A stretch of DNA of 64,000 nucleotides from Struthio camelus (taxonomy: Eukaryota; Chordata; Aves; Struthioniformes; Struthionidae): NCBI RefSeq assembly GCF_040807025.1, contig NC_090954.1, positions 506,001-570,000 on the forward strand. The letters run 5' to 3'. Made by a program: the position numbers and the translations under genes. Below the pieces are notes generated by a model that was given only the letters and a program-made list of their open reading frames with translations, was not told where the DNA came from and ran no database searches. Positions 1 to 33,337 of this stretch are shown piece after piece. The stretch's first letter is position 1. Each line of letters begins with the position of its first letter.

Positions 1-310
1 GCGTCTCCTGCCGCGTCTGTAGGCAAATGCCATCGGCCGGCTGCGGGCCGCTCCCTGCCCGGTGCTGCGGTCCCTGGCTGGCGCGGCACCGCAGGGCGAC
101 CGCACCTGCGGCGGGGACGCGCGCCTCCGCACCACCTCCAGCGCCGGAGGGAGCCGGGAGAAGCCCAGCTCCCTTCCGTGCCCCTCTGGGCTTGTCTTTC
201 TATAGGGTTTCCACGCGCCGGTCCGGCCTGCACCCTCCTCTGCGGGGTGCAGCTGCTCTCTCCCTCGCTGGGTTAAGGTGGCTGGGTGTGTTTTTTCTGG
301 GAAGGTGATC
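1..310. other. GC- and CpG-rich edge, possibly the end of a promoter CpG island
   Basis: The first ~300 bases are dense in CpG and G/C and then change abruptly to ordinary AT-balanced DNA. One open frame of 93 codons (27-308, +) resembles no known protein and is probably due to composition. The block is upstream of DPYSL3 exon 2, so it could be the downstream fringe of the CpG island around a DPYSL3 first exon just outside the window. No MSYQGKK-coding exon is visible in it. Confidence 0.45.
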
Positions 311-867
311 AGGACTTCTATCTTGCTGATGGCTTTCCTCAGACTTAGCCTAGCTCTTGATTTTCTTCCAAAAATGGTTATGGTGTCTAGGACAAAAAGG
401 AAGAACAAAGCACTCAAGCTTAATTATTCTCTTTAATGTATGGATGTGAGCAAAATGCTCCCAAAGAAGCACAAATATCATTGACCAGTATAAAGAGAAA
501 TCCTTCTGTCATCCCAGCTGATTCAGTTCCTTTAATTAGCAGCATTACCTCTTCACAATTTTTACCTTTTCTGTATCCTTAGAGCACCACAGTGATAACA
601 TTACTTCTGTAGGTGGAATTTCTCCCATTCCCTGGGTCTTTTTATACAAGGACCTTTATAATACAGCTATGTGGAGCCCGTTCCCACTCCTCTGGAATCC
701 AGCAGGGACTTTCTGACTTCAGTGCTAACAAAATCTCGCACATTGCTTTATTTTTCCCACTGTTAAATCCTTTCGTCAGCTACTAAAGCTCAAAATGCTG
801 TGGTTGAGCGGTGTCCTTGTAGCTGGCGCTACAGGTGGTTGTGGTCCGTGACTTCGGCGGCTCTGCG

Positions 868-1011
868 ATGACGCTCCGGAACTCGCTCGCCCTGTTGTTC
901 CGCAGCATCGTGCGTCCTGCCTTTGGTTGGGTGGAGGCGATTCCTCCGAAGTTCTGGGCAAATGACCCGTATGGCCTGCAGCCATGCCTTGAGCTCCGGA
1001 GGAGGCAATAA
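868..1011 (+). CDS. Small ORF of 47 codons in a CpG-rich pocket (doubtful)
   Basis: Starts MTLRNSLALLFRSIVRPAFG and continues GWVEAIPPKFWANDPYG to a TAA at 1009-1011. The stop overlaps an AATAAA hexamer. The surrounding ~230 bases are unusually rich in CpG for this intron, and the N terminus looks like a short basic-hydrophobic (mitochondrial-type) leader. I do not recognise a family. It may be chance, a decayed retrocopy, or a microprotein from an intronic transcript. No flanking poly(A) tract or splice evidence was seen. Confidence 0.12.
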   Translation: MTLRNSLALLFRSIVRPAFGWVEAIPPKFWANDPYGLQPCLELRRRQ

Positions 1012-3544
1012 AGAACTGAGGTTGTGGTTTGGGTATTCTTGTCTTTTTCTAATAGTATGTCAGAAAGAAAATGTCAGCTGCAGTGTCTTCCCTAGAAGTA
1101 AGCCCCTTCAGTCCCTTTTGGCAGACTGTGGTTCCCTTGGGTATTGTTTTGGTTGTTTATTCCTCAGATTTCCATCCTAGTATCTGTTCTTGTGCATCAG
1201 GCTGCATAGCAACTTCCGTGGATGGCAGATTGTCGACTAAGCTGCACTTGTTAGAAGAGCGAATTGGGGATTGTATTGTGCCGTTAGGCTATAGGATATC
1301 TCAGAGGCCTTTTAAAGCATCAGAGCTGAGGTGTCAGGAGTATGAGGGGACACCGAGAATTACAGGAGCCTGTTTGTGCTGGGACACAAGCATAGAGGAC
1401 TGAGCCACGTGAGCACAGGGAGTAGTGCCTTCATTGCCTCTGTAACCAAGCAGCAGGCAGGTTTGGCTTTTGTGAAGGATGTATTGGAAATCTGAGTATT
1501 TTTGCTTCCCGACAGCTATTGTTTGAACTGTCTAGTGTGATTCTGGAGATGCACACTCTCCTCCTACTTCTTTCCATGCACAACAGAGCTGCAGTCAGAA
1601 TTCATAGTAACTGTCTGACAGAGATCTGTAGAACATCAGAATTTGCCTGATGGATCAGTTTGCAGCAATTTCTAGTCTTTTCTGGGAAAGCCATTCTAGT
1701 GGAGAATACAGGAGTATGACGGAGGGGTGCATGTGTTTGTGGAGATATACAGGTGTGGGAATCATTCCCAGCCTGAATGGGGAATACCTGATCAAAACAT
1801 AGGTGTGACAGTATGACAGGCAAGCCAATGGAGGAGGACTTGGAAGGCTGGGCGTATCTGATGCCATGTGGGCAGGACACAGGGGAACGGAGGGGAGGGG
1901 AGCTGATAATCTTTTGGTTTTGTCAGATTGACTACTTAACCACCTTGAGTCCAGGAGTGTTGCTCTTCACCGTGCCTTAGGTGGTCAGAGCGCATCAGAC
2001 TGGCAAATGCGGTGTTGCTTTCCAGAAGCGTGCTGATGCTTGGGTGCTCAGCTCTGGAGAAAAGTCATAGCAAACCTTACGTTTTATTGAGAGACTTATT
2101 AGCTCATTTTCTTCGGTTGTGAGATATAATCAAAATAATTTCCTCTCCTGCTGTCCGCGTTATGTTTTCCTATCCCTGCAGAAAGAGAAGCGAAGGATTG
2201 AAGTGGGGAAGTGGCTTGCCCTGGTTTCACAATATAACTGTTAACAGAGCTTTTGGTTGAATCAGAATCTCCTGGTCTTTGTGCTTTGATCACAGAAAAC
2301 CTTCCCCATCCCAGATAGATTAGGGTTCCCAAATCTTTTCGTGGTGTGGGCTATGCCCATCTCTTTCAACCGCCTCATCACAGCCCACAGGTATCGTTAC
2401 TGTGGTATCTCTGACGCCTATAAAGCAACAAGGTCTGCACAGGGATGGCTGGCATCTCGTATCAGGTACGAGTGGGGAGGAAAGCCTCAATCATGTGTCA
2501 ATACAGACTTCGGTAAACCGGCAGCCGTTAGCGTAGTGTTCCTTACCACGCAGACCGTGGGGAGTGAGTGAGTGTAGTTAAAGACCAGCCATCTCTGTAT
2601 TTCCAGCCTGGGGCCTTTCCACGCTGCGTGTAATGCATTAGCGAGAGCTCTGTATAAGGAAGAGTCATCCAGCGACTGATGAAAGAGTGCTGCAATTGTC
2701 TCTTTTACGAGGGAAAGAGCGGTGAAACCACACACCTGCTCCCGTGCAACACTAATTACACCCTTGTGCCTTGTGAACAAGGTGAGCGCTATTCTTGGCT
2801 GGACCTGGCTGCCTTCTGGAAGCGACTGCCTCCCTTTCCCCTTGCAACATTACACCGAGAAATGTTCAGACAACCCCCGATATTTTGGGATCTCAAATGA
2901 TCAGATGATACTTAAGAGCGGCAGGAGCATAGCGTGGGCGTGAGGGAATGGGTGATAGTTTTGAAAGCTTCTTGTAATTCATCCCAGATGCCAATGGGAA
3001 GAGGAACACAGAAGGTTGAGTACGAAGAGCTGCCCTGGGGCAGAGGTGTTGGGACTGGTGGTGCTCACACCAGGTTTTGGCAGAGTTGTGCTTGAAGGAA
3101 GCTTCCTGGCATGGCCTTGTGGGGAAGTACCCAGTCTGCTCGCAGTGGTTAATGACACAGCCTGACACGGGCTGGCAGGGGACTGGGTGGGTGCAGAGAA
3201 GCACAGACAGCTCTGGCAAGGGAAACAGTGCGTTTATTGTAATCCGAGGCTGCTCCGGAGGAACATGCTGCAGAAGCCTGTCTATTAGTCGGACTTGTTT
3301 CCTCATAACAGTTTCATTCTCTTCCTCTCTCCTCCTCCTCCCCTTTACATCTGGATGTATCCTTGGACAATGCCAGAGCCTGTAAATGTGATGTCATTTG
3401 GATTTTATTTTGTTTTGTTCCTTGCAGTTAATAGGTAGGAGCTAATGCAGCCCTTCTCTCCTAGTGCGAACAGAGGAGAGCGTTTGGCAGCCAGGCGTGA
3501 GGAAGATCCCGAGACAGAGCCCGATCCCCTTGAACGGAGATCTC

Positions 3545-3665
3545 ATTCATGCTCCAGCCATAGCAATTTAATTTGTACACTAACAGAGTTAGCACTGAGC
3601 AGCCCTTTGCATCTGCCACAAAATGGCCATTTGTGTTTGTGTGCAGACATGTTTTCCTAGTTCAT
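3545..3665. promoter_or_regulatory. Candidate conserved non-coding element, intron 1
   Basis: An AT-balanced stretch with a YY1-like AAAATGGCC core, an octamer-like TTTGCAT and a TTAATTTG homeodomain-type site close together. The style resembles vertebrate developmental enhancers. Inferred from motif content only. Confidence 0.2.
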
Positions 3666-3764
3666 ATCGACAGTTTATTCAGTAATTGTCAGGTATGACC
3701 GTCTCCGGCTCCCTGTGCCACTTGGGCCTGTTGCCCTTTGCTTCCTCTGGTCTGAGGAGCTGGC

Positions 3765-3780
3765 GGGGGGGGGGGGGGGG
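3765..3780 (+). repeat. Poly(G) run, 16 bases
   Basis: An uninterrupted run of 16 G between two G/A-rich segments. Such runs are prone to length error in sequencing and can form G-quadruplexes. Confidence 0.9.
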
Positions 3781-5324
3781 AGAGGCAGGGCAGCATCAAC
3801 AGCATTTGCTGGTGTTTCTGCACGGTAGCAAGAATGAATCCCAGGGGCCAACTGGGAAAGCAAGTCAGGTGAGGTTTACAAGGTAGGGATAAGACAAAAA
3901 TCAGAGGCCCAACCATGCTGTTGGATCTGGGCAGGTAGACTTATTTTCCTGCTTTGTAGGCTTGGTGAAACCAAGGAGGAACTGCCAGGGCATAGGTTAT
4001 ACGGGAGATATATGGGAGAGCTTTTATGTACACTTGGCTGGGATGTAAAACAAGGGTCTCCTTCCCTGTGTTTCTAACCGTGGCCCTGATTTGCTATAAC
4101 TAAGGAACGAACACCTGGTAATAGATATTGGCAGGATTGAGCCTTAGGTACCAACTCAAGCAGAAATGGAGAGGTGGCATTTCTTTGCTTCCACTTTTTC
4201 TGCCTCTTTTTGTCTCACTGGACCTGTGAAATAAACCTAGCAGGTGTCTGTGTCAGTATCTGGATCTTATGCCCCAGCTCAAGGCAGCTGTGCTTTGAGT
4301 GTGGGATGCTGCAGGAGTTTTTCTTGGGTAAAGTGCAGAAATGCAGAATCAAATAAAAGGTTCTCTTTGGATTGTATTTTGTAAAAGTTGTCCTCCTTAA
4401 TGGAAAAAAAAAATTACATGACAAATACTCAGAATAAAGTTATGTAAAACTTAGCCAAAAGAATTTGGTGTTTGTCGCCTTTTTTTTTTTTTATAAGTGT
4501 CTATTTTTGTTCTGTCTCTTTTGCAAAATGCTGTTAGGAGCTGAGCACTAAACACACTGCTCTTTCTCCCCTTACCTGCATGATTCTTTTGTTTAGAAAA
4601 CTCTAGATTCCTTCTGCTCCTTGCCCATGTGCAGCCTGTAGCTGAGACATTTGTCTAGCAAGCTGTCTTCAGCTCGTGGATCCACACAGCAGAAGCAGCA
4701 ACCCCCCTGTGCAGAGCAGGGAGCAGATACTTCTTCTGTATCCTAGCGGTGTCTGTCCCACAGGGCTTTGCCAGTAGTTTCAGTGGGCCTTAGAAGCTTC
4801 GAGTGTTTTTTTAGGGAACTGTAGATGTGGGACTGACTGCCCTTTCCTTTTGCTCCTTACTAACAAGCGATAGCCATGAGGCTTTTATTACACTTCTTAT
4901 CAATGAATCTGTCCTCCTTTCTTAGGTTCTACGAACAGATTGAACATTGGCACTGGGAATTTGGATAGTTCAGCCCAAAGGGCTGTTTATACTGTTTATT
5001 CCTGGCAAATTACTTAATACAAAAAACTGGGTCTTCCTGTGGAAGTTTGCAGTGTGTTTCAAGGTTCTGCACTCTGTTGGAGAACTTGGGAGAACAATGT
5101 CTCCATCAGGTGTGAGACTTGTGTGAGCACGGCGAGGAAAGAGCAATCACACGTTTAAACTGTTAACCTGTATTTTTATGAACAGGATTCATCCATGGTC
5201 CCAGAAGGCTTCTGGGAGAGGGATTATTCCTGATACTGTTGCATGGTAATTTCTATCTACATTTCTTGCAGTGTTGCTTAAATGCTGTTCACTTGCATCT
5301 ATAGGAGCTGTGGCTCAGTTATCT

Positions 5325-5720
5325 TCCCCCTGTGATTTACAGTCTATAAACAACTGGCTGCAGTTACACTTTATACTTCTAGGGTTTTTTGAACTTAAAA
5401 TGACATTGTTATTAGTGAGACAACATTTAGATAGATGCAAAACAAAGGAGCCCCTAAGTACCTTGTGCCAGGGAGGGAGAGAAAAAGTGGCTCGTCGACA
5501 GCATCCGTTTCCATTCAGAGATGGTTCAGGGTCCCGAGGGTCCCAAAGCCGAGGGCCCCTGGCTCCGTGTGTGTGCACATCTGAGAGATGCACGGCGCTG
5601 GCTGTGAGAGTCGGCCCTAAAACCCAAGATGCTGAGGCCAGCGTGTGCCCAGCTGTGCTCCTACCTTTATTATAAATCAGGACAACATATGCAAATGAAA
5701 GACGCTAATGATTTAGTAAG
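5325..5720. promoter_or_regulatory. Candidate neural enhancer-like element, intron 1
   Basis: It contains a perfect octamer ATGCAAAT at 5689-5696 beside a CATATG E-box, a CTAATGATTTAG homeodomain-type site, ACATTGTTAT and AACAAAG SOX/TCF-type sites, and a CAACTG E-box. DPYSL3 is a neuronal gene, so an intronic POU/SOX element would fit. This is motif evidence only, and the middle part (about 5500-5640) looks ordinary. Confidence 0.2.
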
Positions 5721-7734
5721 GGTCTAGCTGGGGCTAGTGTCTCTTCTCAGGGGTTGTGATCTGTTAAAAAGTCAGTGTTTGGAGCTGCACAGGGAGGTCT
5801 GCAGGCGGTAACGTGTCCCTGCTTCCAGAGCCATCCCGCGACGCGAGCTGCTCTGCCGGACCCCTGCGTCTGGCGCCTGTCGGCAGAGCAGGGGAGCTGA
5901 GCTCTGGGTCTGTTTGTGGGGGGAGGACCGTGGCTAGGACAGGAAGAGGGTGACAGCTTTAGCTGTTTGTTTTTCCTGGTAGGAAGGAGGTTAAGTTCCT
6001 GATCTGTGTTAAGCTGTGCTGAGTGGGGAAGGTAAGTCTCAGTTGCTGGGACTCAAGTCACTGGTCGTCAGCATAAGGGTGCAAAAGCCCTTGCATGCTA
6101 GGTGAGAAGAGATCGTGACTAATTCCTGAGACCTCTTTCCTGTGTACCAGGACTAAGATGCAGTCTAGGTTAAGAGCACAACCCATTACAGTCCTTCTCC
6201 ACCCATTTTCTTTGTCTCAACAGTATGTGAATGAGAGTGCCATAAAAACACACATAGGTCTCAGGGCTTTGGTGGTTTTAAGCTGCAGCAACATGAGGGG
6301 ATTCTCTCGCATCCTACTTTTACCTGGATCTGGGTTGCAAATTACCATCACTATGGTGATATTTTCATAATTAACCCCAGGGGCAGTGGATAAGAAGAAC
6401 AAACCCAGTTCCTTGCAGAGGAATTAACTGTGCAAGAGCATTCACAGAGTGAGCCTGACAGGTGAGCCCTGCTGAAGGCTGCAGTCACTTTGGTCTGGGG
6501 TCTGGCTGTGGAAGGGAGCTTGCACCACCCGCAGATGCCCTAGGCTGCAGGTACCCGAGGGGGCTGAGAGGAAAGTAAGGGAAGCTTGAAAGCTGGTGGA
6601 TTGTCAGAGGTGTCAGAAAGACTCTGTGTTCTCTGGAACAGGAAAAACAACTCATGCCACTGGAATACCCGGCAGCCACGGGTGAGGTCAGGCTGTGTGC
6701 CCCTGTGCTACCTGCCGCTGGTTTTCAGACTTGTGCAGAGGGAGGTAGAATGGCAGGGCCCCAGCCTTCAAATTCCTCTTGTCTCGGCCCCAGAAGCTTC
6801 CCGTTTAAGCCATGCTGATTGCGGGCTGATTGATGTAGGAAGTTCTCTTCACTTAATCCACCCATGTGCAGTCCCTGCCCAGCCAATGTCACTTACTGAG
6901 TGAGTGCTCTGCAGTCAGGAGGTTCTTCTCCTTTGGGATGGCTAATTCCTGGGTCACATCCCATTTCCCCAGTGAACACAGAAGTTTTATCGCCACTGTT
7001 TCATATGCTGCACTGAAGTCAATTCTGTCTTAGCCAATCTGTGCTGCAGAGTTCCCTTAGCTTCGTATGTTGTGCCTTCACTGTCTCTCTGCTGTCTGCA
7101 GTAGCATAGTAAATTAGTCCAAAGCGAACTGAGTTTATAAGCCTATGCAATATTAGAAGTCCTGTTTTAAAAAGACCTTTGAACATGTTTGTCAGAGCTG
7201 TACAAAGCCTATAAAACCCCTGCCCCAAACATGCATTAGTAAGTCATTTGTTCTCAGAGGCTCAAAATTGCTGAAAAGGTTTGGTATTTCCAAATGAAGT
7301 CTCAGATCTTACTGGTTTTGCCTTAATTTTGCTACCTAAGACAGTAGCTATTCTTATCCCCTTAGCATATGCTGGGCTGCCCACCTCCAAAAGCATGAAC
7401 ACAGGAAGAAAGATAAGAACAATTCTAGTCTGGTCGTTCCTCCTTTGTCTTGTCGGGGAGCAGCCGGGCTGTGCTGCTTTGGAGGAAGCTACTGGTCTTT
7501 TACATCGTTAGACAGAAGAACAGAGGAGGTGATAAGTGGTGAGACAGGAACACAGCTTGGTACCCCTTCATGTAAGTCTATGAAGTCGTAAAGCACCATT
7601 ATCCAGGTGGGACCACTCTGAGTATTGTATGGGAAGGACAGATTCCAACAGCAGGTGCATCATCTTCAGGGCTGCCAGTAAGTGTCTGTTTTTAATTGGG
7701 AAATTTCCAAGAAAGGTGCTGTACTAGCAGGTAA

Positions 7735-30126
<22,392 letters not shown>

Positions 30127-30207
30127 ATGTCCAAGCCAGGAAGGAAACAGAATCCCCTTCAAGCAAAGGAAGAAAAATGGTACATCGCTGTTCGAGAAGG
30201 AAAAGCA

Positions 30208-30213
30208 AATAAA
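30208..30213 (+). terminator. DPYSL3: Candidate proximal poly(A) signal of DPYSL3
   Basis: AATAAA 82 bases after the stop codon, followed within about 40 bases by TTTT and T/G-rich sequence. Use of this site would give a very short 3' UTR. Motif only; no transcript evidence. Confidence 0.35.
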
Positions 30214-30692
30214 CCTGTTTTGAAGATTCAATAAGCCTCAAGCCTTATGTTTCACAACTGCTACTTGCTACCTAGCTTTAAAGATACTGCTTCATTTTGT
30301 TTTATGCGTAGCCTTAAACCTCTGTTGTTGTTGTTGGTTGGGTTGGGTTTTTCCTTTCCATTTTTGCATGCATGCCGCTCAGACAGGTCCTCAGTTCGGA
30401 GCCTGTACTGTATGTGTTGAGTGCTCGTGGGATGCCGCGGTGCAAGAAGGACCGCGACTGGCGCAACCCGGCCCAGTGGGAGCTGAGGCCAGCGGTGGGT
30501 GACAAGTGCAGCGCGGGGTGGGGTGGGTTAGCGGGAGCCCCATGGGACAGGTGGGCCTGTGTGTTGTGTTCACGTTGTTTCCACTCAGTGCTCATCAGCT
30601 GTTCACCATGAGGCCCGCAGGGAAGCCTGAATCATCTCTGTAACAACTGTCACAGCGCCTCATGTAAGAAATTTTATTACTTTGTACATTTT

Positions 30693-30698
30693 ATTAAA
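30693..30698 (+). terminator. DPYSL3: Candidate distal poly(A) signal of DPYSL3
   Basis: ATTAAA, the commonest variant hexamer, in a TTTATTACTTTGTACATTTT context, followed by an A-rich run and then TG/TTTG-rich sequence (about 30741-30765) that could be the downstream element. It lies 567 bases after the stop. Confidence 0.4.
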
Positions 30699-31099
30699 AA
30701 AAAGAAAAAAAACAAAGCAATTGTTCCTTCCAAACAACTCCTGGTGCTGGTGGTTTGTCTGTTTTCCTTCTTAAGGCTGTTGGCGTGTGGTTTGCGCTGG
30801 TCCTTACGAGGGTTGGGGGCGGTGGAGACGGGTCCCACCGGTGCCTGACCTGGGGCAGGGGGAGCACCAGGAAGGGCTTTGGGCTGGGTTTGAGCTGAAG
30901 CAGCTGCAGTGCAAGGACAGACGGTCGGCTGCAAACAGCGCGGTGCTCTGGGGCTGTAAGTGCCACCGCACCGACGGAGCTCCTGAGGCGCCGGGCAGGA
31001 GGATCAACAAAACCGTGCTGCGAGCACTGGGGGTTTTTTGCTGGTTGGTGGGTTTTTTGTTGTTTTTTTTTCTAAGTCTCCCTCCAAAAAACGGCTGTT

Positions 31100-32350
31100 C
31101 AGGTCATCTGCCTGGTCTCTGCCGGGAGCGTGACCAGGCCCTGCCAGCGCCGGGCAGAGGCAGCGCAGCTGCTGCGGGCACTGCCTCCCCCCGGCCGCTC
31201 CGCGTTGGCTGCGCGCATCCAGCTGCTGGTCACGGGCTGCCTCCGCTTGCGGAGCGCACAGAAAAACCCCCCAGCGCTTCAGATGATTGTTTTTTAACTA
31301 TTACGAAAATTACCTGTCAATGCAGGCAGCGCTAACTAAACTGCTTTTTTTTCTTTTTTTTTTGTTTTCTTCCTTAAATATTTGACCTCGAGGTGCCCAG
31401 TCTTACCCGCCCGCCCGAGGCAGGGAGGCGCCGTCCTGCGGGAGCCGCAGCAGCGGGCCGGGGGCAGAGCGGATGGGAGGGGAGCGGAGCAGAGCAGCCC
31501 ATCCTGTCCCCCTGCCTAGGCCCGGGGCCGGGCTGTGCCTTCCGGCTGCTGAGCCCGGGGCGGCCCGGGCGGCCGCCGGCCCTGCAGCCCACAGCCCGCA
31601 GCCCTCGCTCGCCGTGCCCGTCTTGGCTGCGCAGCGCCAGCGGCCGCAGGACATCTGCTTTGCTGCAGAGGGGCTGGTGCTGCTGTGCCGGCCTCCGCCC
31701 AGCACCAACCCTGCTAATAGCGCTACGAGGGCCTACAGCTCCATCGGGTACCGCTCGCGGCTGTGCTGCAAACAGTGCAATAACAAAACAGCGCAGCCCC
31801 ATAGCCAGAGAGGGGAGAGGGAGGCGACCCTGGACACTGGCAGGGTAATGGGCCAGAGGGCAAACGCTGGCGCAGCCCTGCCGGCAGCCCTGCCGTCGGC
31901 AGTGGCAGGGACACAGGTTCGGCCCCCATAGTGGAAGTGCTGGACTTGCCCTGCTCGGCCTTTCTGCTACGCACGCTGCACGCGCGAGCTGGTGAAGCAG
32001 GGGACGCTGTAGCTGCAGCACGCTGGCAGTAAACCAGCTTACACAGTGAGGCAGTAAATCAGATACAGAGCAGTCAGCTATGCGACCAAGGCGTTCCCAT
32101 GCAATTCTCCTTTCTAGCGGGTCACTGAAACGACGGGCTCAGTCCTGTGCCCTCACGTTGAGTCTTCAGGCCTCTCCTGAAACTGCCAGGTCTCGACTTG
32201 GCGTGTTAAAAAGCACGGGGCCATTCAGCGCTGGACCCTGGACTGCCCAGCTGCTCCCACCCAGGAGGCTCTGCCCACACCTGCCGCAACTGCTCCCGCC
32301 TGGTGTCCAGTGATCTCCCTCCCACCACCAGGGCAGAGACCAGAACGTGA
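31100..32350. promoter_or_regulatory. CpG-dense block between converging genes
   Basis: A long stretch dense in CpG, with GC-box-like GGGGCGG and many GCC/CGG clusters, strongest at about 31385-31740. It holds the longest run of overlapping open frames in the intergenic part (152 codons + and 215 codons -), as expected of stop-poor GC-rich DNA; none resembles a known protein. It could be an orphan CpG island with an antisense or lncRNA start, or a GC-rich distal 3' UTR. Both neighbouring genes end here rather than start. Confidence 0.55.
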
Positions 32351-32644
32351 AAGACGATGGCCAACTAAAGCTTATTTGCAGACGTGCACTATGACTCAGC
32401 TTCTCAGTACTGGGTTGCTCCCTCTCTGCCAGAACAGCGATGCCATGCACTAACAGGCACTACCCGACTCAGCTTCGGGCAGGCTCAAGTGGCATTCATG
32501 GGGTGTTACTTGCTTATGCACACGAGGAAACCACATACGTCGCAAGGCAAACTAGACCAACATCATCTGATCACCGAGAGATGACTTATTAACGTCGCAA
32601 TCTCTAACAGGCAGCTGTGAAGACACACTGTCTACTGCACATAA

Positions 32645-32667
32645 TTTTTTTTTTTTTTTTTTTTTTT
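32645..32667 (+). repeat. Poly(T) run, 23 bases
   Basis: Uninterrupted T23, read as A23 on the - strand. It could be the tail of a decayed retroposed sequence on the - strand, but no body was recognised. Confidence 0.85.
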
Positions 32668-32873
32668 GTTCTGATTGTCAGAAAAGGACCCAAGCCATCA
32701 CATTGCAGAAAGCTTAGCTTCAGGAAGGGGAAAAGCACATTTAAAGTAAGAGGCCAGTAAAGTCCTAGTTGGCTCTAGGCAGTGGAGACACATTCTGGCT
32801 TGCAGTGCAAGTGACCTCAGAAATAACACTGGCTTTTGGTCATCTGGGATGGAGTACTGCATTTGCTGTTGTT

Positions 32874-32879
32874 TTTATT
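32874..32879 (-). terminator. STK32A: Candidate poly(A) signal of STK32A
   Basis: AATAAA on the - strand, 1.33 kb past the STK32A stop codon. Its use would give a 3' UTR of about 1.35 kb. Motif only. Confidence 0.35.
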
Positions 32880-33100
32880 CAGACTTTTGAGCTGATCAGA
32901 TTTAGCCAGAGAGGATGACAAGAAGGCACAGGGGGATACAAAGAACTGCTTTGGGCAAATCGGTGACAAACAGTCCATCACGCACGCATCATATTCCTGA
33001 GACTAGGAAAGAAGTTGAATAAGGAGGTGAAAAATAGGTCTGCCAAGGCATTTAAATAGCATCATTCCCCACATTACCATAAAAGAGAGAGGGTTGTGGT

Positions 33101-33125
33101 TTTTTTTTTTTTATTTTATTTTATT
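33101..33125 (-). repeat. (TTTTA)n tract with overlapping AATAAA hexamers on the - strand
   Basis: T-rich simple sequence ending in three TTTTA-type units. On the - strand it contains three overlapping AATAAA hexamers (33110-33115, 33115-33120, 33120-33125), an alternative poly(A) site for STK32A about 1.1 kb past the stop. The simple-repeat nature makes a functional reading uncertain. Confidence 0.6.
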
Positions 33126-33320
33126 TTGGCCAATCTCAGTCTTGGCAAAGACCCTACCAGGAGCGCAGCTCTTGCTGCAAACAGTAGCTGCTTAAATCAG
33201 GCCTACAATCAATGACACAGTAGCTTAAAGATACACAACCAAATTTACCTCTGATGTTGGAAGCTGCAACCCCATCAAATTCAGTGAGTTGCAGCAGTTT
33301 AATGTGATGGTGAATGGTCT

Positions 33321-33337
33321 CCCCCCCCCCCCCCCCC
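33321..33337 (+). repeat. Poly(C) run, 17 bases
   Basis: C17 followed by GGGCCCG; a second C9 run lies at 33382-33390. If the STK32A 3' UTR extends this far it would contain G-runs on its sense strand. Confidence 0.9.

Larger units (their letters stand above)
30127..30780 (+). other. DPYSL3: DPYSL3 proximal 3' UTR (inferred extent)
   Basis: Sequence directly after the DPYSL3 stop. It has two candidate poly(A) hexamers, AATAAA at 30208-30213 and ATTAAA at 30693-30698. The second lies in an A/T-rich stretch followed by an A-rich run and then T- and TG-rich sequence, as expected of a cleavage region. Mammalian DPYSL3 3' UTRs are longer, from memory, so the transcript may run on into the GC-rich sequence beyond. 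Confidence 0.5.

Noticed and set aside
31374..32021. 215-codon - strand frame as a gene
   Set aside because: It lies in a CpG-dense block where stop codons are rare by composition. The protein is Ala/Arg/Pro/Gly-rich with no recognisable domain, and a + strand frame overlaps the same bases.
32641..33130. Processed pseudogene or retroelement with poly(A) tail on the - strand
   Set aside because: A-rich tracts are present on that strand, but I recognised no element body or target-site duplication.
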